DNA of 26,008 bases, taken from Lachnospiraceae bacterium UBA6987. GTDB lineage: Bacteria; Bacillota; Clostridia; Lachnospirales; Lachnospiraceae. Shown one piece after another: positions 23,203-26,008 of this stretch; the first letter of the stretch is position 1; every line of letters begins with the position of its first letter. Location: positions 1 to 26,008 of the forward strand of contig DJYD01000014.1 in assembly GCA_002449955.1 (NCBI GenBank). The letters run 5' to 3'. The position numbers and the translations under genes were made by a program. The notes below the pieces were generated by a model, which saw only the letters and a list, made by a program, of their open reading frames with translations, searched no databases and had not been told where the DNA came from.

Positions 23203-23397
23203 ATGCCTAAGGTAAAAACCAAAAGAGCTGCGGCGAAGCGTTTTCACAAGACCGGTTCCGGTCAGCTTAAGAGAATGAAAGCTTTTAAGAGCCACATTCT
23301 GACCAAGAAATCCACCAAACGTAAGAGAAATCTGCGCAAGGCTACCATTGCGGATCCTACGAACGCAAAGGTAATGAAGCAGATTCTGCCCTACTAA
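23203..23397 (+). CDS. rpmI: 50S ribosomal protein L35
   Basis: A 64-aa very basic protein with the L35 start MPKVKTKRAAAKRFHKTGSG and the KSTKRKRNLRKAT motif. It is a 50S component next to the exit-tunnel side of 23S rRNA. A GAGGAGG site precedes the ATG, 17 bases after infC. Full length for the family. It is conserved as the middle gene of infC-rpmI-rplT and is presumably controlled with it. Confidence 0.98.
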   Translation: MPKVKTKRAAAKRFHKTGSGQLKRMKAFKSHILTKKSTKRKRNLRKATIADPTNAKVMKQILPY

Positions 23398-23416
23398 TTG
23401 AAGGAGGTCTCAGAAC

Positions 23417-23773
23417 ATGGCAAGAATTAAAGGCGCGATGGGCGCAAGAAAAAGACACAATCGTACGCTGAAACTGGCAAAGGGTTACTACGGCGCCAGA
23501 AGCAAACAGTATAGAATTGCCAAGCAGACCGTCATGAAGGCGTTAAGCAATGCCTATGCCGGCCGCAAGCAGAAGAAGAGACAGTACCGCTCTCTGTGGA
23601 TCGCCCGCATCAATGCTGCAGCCCGTCTGAACGGACTGTCCTACAGCAAGCTGATGTTCGGTCTGAAGAAGGCTGGTGTCGATCTGAACCGCAAGGTGCT
23701 CGCCGATATCGCTGTGAACGATGCCGCTGGCTTCGCCAAGCTGGCCGAGACCGCGAAGGCACAGATCGCCTGA
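23417..23773 (+). CDS. rplT: 50S ribosomal protein L20
   Basis: A 118-aa basic protein with the L20 pattern: ARIKGAMGARKRHNRTLKLA at the start, GYYGARSKQYRIAKQTVMKA, and WIARINAAARLNGLSYSKLM. It is needed early in 50S assembly. In Bacillus it also represses its own operon by binding the leader, so it is the likely effector for the structures at 22532-22672. GGAGG is well placed before the ATG. Last gene of the operon; a palindromic repeat follows rather than a classic T-tract terminator. Confidence 0.98.
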   Translation: MARIKGAMGARKRHNRTLKLAKGYYGARSKQYRIAKQTVMKALSNAYAGRKQKKRQYRSLWIARINAAARLNGLSYSKLMFGLKKAGVDLNRKVLADIAVNDAAGFAKLAETAKAQIA

Positions 23774-23783
23774 CGAAAGACGG

Positions 23784-23864
23784 TTTGTTATCCCGAGGAG
23801 CCTGAAGGGCGACGTGGGGGTCTTACAGAGATTGCCGCGTCGCTTCGCTCCTCGCAGTAACAAA
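23784..23864 (+). repeat. 80-bp palindromic intergenic repeat element
   Basis: TTTGTTA (23784-23790) pairs with TAACAAA (23858-23864), GAGGAGC with GCTCCTC, and an inner GAAG-GG-CGACG with CGTCGCTTC, giving one long interrupted hairpin. It strongly resembles dispersed intergenic palindromes I recall from many gut Firmicutes (ATTGCCGCGTCGCTTCGCTC-type core). It lies 10 bases after rplT and may stabilise the 3' end of the operon transcript. Confidence 0.7.
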
Positions 23865-23902
23865 AAGAAAGTCGTTGGACAAAAGAACGTCGAAAATCAT
23901 CC

Positions 23903-23931
23903 TTGACAAGTTGAAAAGCTTGTGCTATCTT
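23903..23931 (+). promoter_or_regulatory. sigma-A promoter for the tRNA genes
   Basis: TTGACA (23903-23908, perfect), a 17-base spacer and TATCTT (23926-23931), 22 bases before the tRNA. A CAGGC-GAAA-GCCTG hairpin (23937-23950) lies in the short leader and would be removed by RNase P. Confidence 0.85.
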
Positions 23932-23953
23932 TTCTTCAGGCGAAAGCCTGTTT

Positions 23954-24027
23954 CGGAGCGTGGCTCAGTTTGGTAGAGCGTCCGGTTAGGGACCGGGAGG
24001 TCGCAGGTTCGAATCCTGTCGCCCCGA
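23954..24027 (+). tRNA. tRNA-Pro (anticodon AGG)
   Basis: A 74-base cloverleaf. D-arm GCTC/GAGC, anticodon stem TCCGG/CCGGG with loop TTAGGGA (anticodon AGG, decoding CCU) and T-arm GCAGG-TTCGAAT-CCTGT. The acceptor CGGAGCG/CGCCCCG has one A-C mismatch at position 4-69. The discriminator is A, and CCA is not encoded. Identity is Pro from the anticodon and the overall match to bacterial tRNA-Pro. The A at wobble position 34 would need deamination to inosine to read other CCN codons. Confidence 0.93.
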
Positions 24028-24029
24028 TT

Positions 24030-24055
24030 ATCCTACGAAAGTAGGATTTTTTTTT
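24030..24055 (+). terminator. terminator after tRNA-Pro
   Basis: ATCCTAC-GAAA-GTAGGAT with a GNRA tetraloop and nine Ts. It should end most transcripts before the second tRNA, which then depends on read-through or an unseen promoter. Confidence 0.85.
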
Positions 24056-24074
24056 AGGATACTTTGTTGTGTAT

Positions 24075-24148
24075 GCGTCAGTAGCTCAGTCGGATAGAGC
24101 ATCGGTCTTCTAAACCGAGGGTCGCAGGTTCGAATCCTGTCTGACGCA
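24075..24148 (+). tRNA. tRNA-Arg (anticodon TCT)
   Basis: A 74-base cloverleaf with a perfect acceptor stem GCGTCAG/CTGACGC. D-arm GCTC/GAGC, anticodon stem TCGGT/ACCGA with loop CTTCTAA (anticodon TCT, reading AGA/AGG), T-arm identical to the preceding tRNA. Discriminator A, and CCA is not encoded. A long T-rich tract follows (24148-24169). Confidence 0.95.
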
Positions 24149-24215
24149 TTTTTTTCTTTCTTTTTTTTCGTTTATGCTTTATGATTAGACTAACTTTTTG
24201 ATGGAGAATCATACC

Positions 24216-26008
24216 ATGAAGGAATATCTGATGCTGTTTGCGACAGCGATGCTGCCAGTTATTGCATCCGCGCTTCTATATAAGCTGAACGAAAGGACGA
24301 TTATCAGTCGTTTAAAGGAACCCGTCAAGCAGCTGATCTACGGGCTGATATTCGGCGGTCTGGCTGTACTGGGAACAGAACTCGGTGTTCAGATCGAGGG
24401 CGCTACGGTCAACTGCCGCGACGCCGCGGTGTTAACGGGCGGCCTGTTTTTCGGCGGCCCGGCAGGAATCATTGCCGGTCTTATCGGTGGGGCGGAACGG
24501 TGGATCGCCGTGGCCTGGGGCGCAGGTCTTTATGCCAGAAATGCCTGCGTTATCTCGACGGTGCTTGCCGGTTTTATCGCAGCACTGCTGCGCCGCTATA
24601 TTTTTGAGGATAAAAGACCGCGCCAGATCATTTCCTTCCTGATCGGTATCGTGGTGGAAATGTTTCATTTCACCATGGTTTTTCTGACCAATATCTCCAA
24701 TCCGGAGCCGGCGTTAGCCATTGTCAGAGTTTGCTTTTTCCCCATGGTGATCGCGACCGGCCTGTCCCTGATCATCACGTCTTTTGTCCTGACGCTTCTG
24801 GCAGGAGAAAAGATCCGAGTCATGAACGAGAAGCTCAGCATCGCGCAGATTTTCCAGACGCAGCTGATCGTCCTCGTCATCCTGGCCCTTTTAGCCAATA
24901 CCTATTTTACCCTGCGCCTGCAGGAAGGGATTGCGACCGGGCAGGTGGACGCCAGGCTTTCACAGGTGATCCGGGATGTTCGGACGGATATTGAATTGTC
25001 TACCGATGAGGATCTGTTAAAGCTCTGCCGTATTGCCAAGGAACAGCTCGGAACGGCATCCCTTGCCGACCTCGCAAGACAGTTAAACCTGACGGAGATC
25101 AACCTGGTTGATCAAAACGGCATCATCATAGACAGTTCCAAAAAGAGCTATATCGGTTTTGATATGCATTTTGGTGTGCAGTCATCGGCATTTCTCTGTC
25201 TTCTCGAGGATACGCAGGAATATGTGCAGGACTACGGAACGATTTCTTACGAGGATGATATCTCGAGAAAATATGCAGGCATCAAAATGGACTTTGGTTT
25301 CCTGCAGGTCGGCTATGATGCAGAACAATTCCAGAAGAATATTTCCAGCCAGATCTCGAGAGCAGCCGCGATCCATCATGTCGGGGAGGAAGGCGGGGTC
25401 ATCATTCTTGACCGCAATATGATTATTGTCAGTTCGGCGGATGACCGTGCCATAGGCCGCCATATTCTCGAAGAAGACCTTCAGGATCTTCCCGGGGATG
25501 ATGTGACCTTCAGACGGACGGTTTCCGAGGTGAAATGCTTCCTGCGCTACAGCATGGCGGAAGGTTACTACATTGTGGCCTACCTGCCGGAAAGCGAAGG
25601 ACTGCTGGCGCGGAATACGTCCCTCTTTGTCAACAGCTTTGCGGAGATTCTGATCTTTGCGCTGCTGTTCGGAGCAATTTACCTTCTGATCCGTAATTCC
25701 GTTGTCAAACAGATGCGGGAAGTGACCGGCTCACTCACAAGGATCGTGGACGGGGATCTTAATGTGAAGGTCAATGTACACTCAAGCGAGGAGTTCTCCA
25801 TCCTTTCCGATGACATCAATACGACAGTGGATACGCTGAAGCGCTATATCAGCGAAGCGTCAGCCAGAATTGACACGGAACTGGAATTTGCACGCAGCAT
25901 TCAGAGCTCGGCACTTCCGGGAACCTTCCCGGCCTTTCCCTGGATCCGGGAATTTGAACTGTATGCGCTGATGACGCCTGCGAAAGAAGTGGGCGGCGAT
26001 TTCTATGA
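24216..26008 (+). CDS. membrane SpoIIE/RsbU-type PP2C phosphatase (partial, cut by window end)
   Basis: About 597 codons are open to the window edge with no stop. Residues 1-200 form a multi-pass domain resembling the 5TM sensor of LytS-like kinases (NCRDAAVLTGGLFFGGPAGI). A further membrane segment near 210-230 (LIVLVILALLANTYFTL), an extracellular domain of about 230 residues with cache/sCache-like features (IIIDSSKKSYIG) and another membrane segment (ILIFALLFGAIYLLI) follow. A HAMP-like region (LTRIVDGDLNVKV) and the start of a PP2C domain end the visible part, with the first metal-binding motif GGDFYD at the very edge. Family members dephosphorylate anti-anti-sigma factors. The ATG at 24216 has GGAG ten bases upstream; an in-frame ATG at 24201 lacks a site. 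Targets lie outside the window. Confidence 0.88.
   Translation, partial: MKEYLMLFATAMLPVIASALLYKLNERTIISRLKEPVKQLIYGLIFGGLAVLGTELGVQIEGATVNCRDAAVLTGGLFFGGPAGIIAGLIGGAERWIAVAWGAGLYARNACVISTVLAGFIAALLRRYIFEDKRPRQIISFLIGIVVEMFHFTMVFLTNISNPEPALAIVRVCFFPMVIATGLSLIITSFVLTLLAGEKIRVMNEKLSIAQIFQTQLIVLVILALLANTYFTLRLQEGIATGQVDARLSQVIRDVRTDIELSTDEDLLKLCRIAKEQLGTASLADLARQLNLTEINLVDQNGIIIDSSKKSYIGFDMHFGVQSSAFLCLLEDTQEYVQDYGTISYEDDISRKYAGIKMDFGFLQVGYDAEQFQKNISSQISRAAAIHHVGEEGGVIILDRNMIIVSSADDRAIGRHILEEDLQDLPGDDVTFRRTVSEVKCFLRYSMAEGYYIVAYLPESEGLLARNTSLFVNSFAEILIFALLFGAIYLLIRNSVVKQMREVTGSLTRIVDGDLNVKVNVHSSEEFSILSDDINTTVDTLKRYISEASARIDTELEFARSIQSSALPGTFPAFPWIREFELYALMTPAKEVGGDFY

Noticed and set aside
24148..24169. 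T-rich tract after tRNA-Arg as a standard terminator
   Set aside because: No hairpin precedes it apart from the tRNA itself; it may still help release, but a classic terminator cannot be claimed.
1..26008. CRISPR array, insertion sequence, prophage or integrase genes
   Set aside because: No regularly spaced direct repeats, transposase, integrase or phage structural motifs were seen on either strand.

Overview
The window reads as a chromosomal stretch from an anaerobic Firmicute, most likely a Clostridia or Lachnospiraceae-type gut or oral bacterium. This is inferred from four things: strong GGAGG ribosome sites and sigma-A promoters with 16-18 bp spacers; oxygen-defence enzymes typical of strict anaerobes (desulfoferrodoxin, flavodiiron protein, flavin reductase-rubredoxin fusion); the infC-rpmI-rplT operon with a long leader; and a Hanks-type kinase with an extracellular leucine-rich-repeat domain. 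No species can be named from the sequence alone.

Region 1-4290 is an oxygen/ROS-defence neighbourhood. It holds a minus-strand desulfoferrodoxin (superoxide reductase), a small unknown gene, a 5'-truncated DUF4367-like remnant, a DEDDh 3'-5' exonuclease, then the flavodiiron protein FprA and a flavin reductase-rubredoxin fusion (Hrb-like), which probably act as redox partners. A complex inverted-repeat element sits between the last two. Region 4323-8720 holds a convergent branched-chain amino acid carrier (BrnQ), a two-gene operon of a MetH-activation-like protein and Maf, and a minus-strand serpin lipoprotein. Shared bidirectional terminators separate the convergent genes.

Region 8890-17777 is a co-directional growth and division block: FtsK/SpoIIIE translocase (probably TTG start), MurE, MurF, PriA and peptide deformylase. 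A terminator-like hairpin lies between murE and murF. Region 17821-22292 is on the minus strand: a minimal A24 prepilin peptidase, and upstream of it a translationally coupled pair of a transmembrane Ser/Thr kinase (922 aa, with Cys-rich and leucine-rich extracellular repeats) and a 392-aa protein with a helix-turn-helix-like segment. This pair is the most system-like, least described part of the window.

Region 22497-26008 holds a sigma-A promoter, a roughly 140-nt attenuator-like leader, infC (starting at a non-canonical ATC), rpmI, rplT, an 80-bp palindromic repeat, tRNA-Pro(AGG) with its own promoter and terminator, tRNA-Arg(TCT), and the 5' part of a membrane-bound SpoIIE/RsbU-type PP2C phosphatase cut by the window end. 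I saw no CRISPR array, insertion sequence, prophage or origin.
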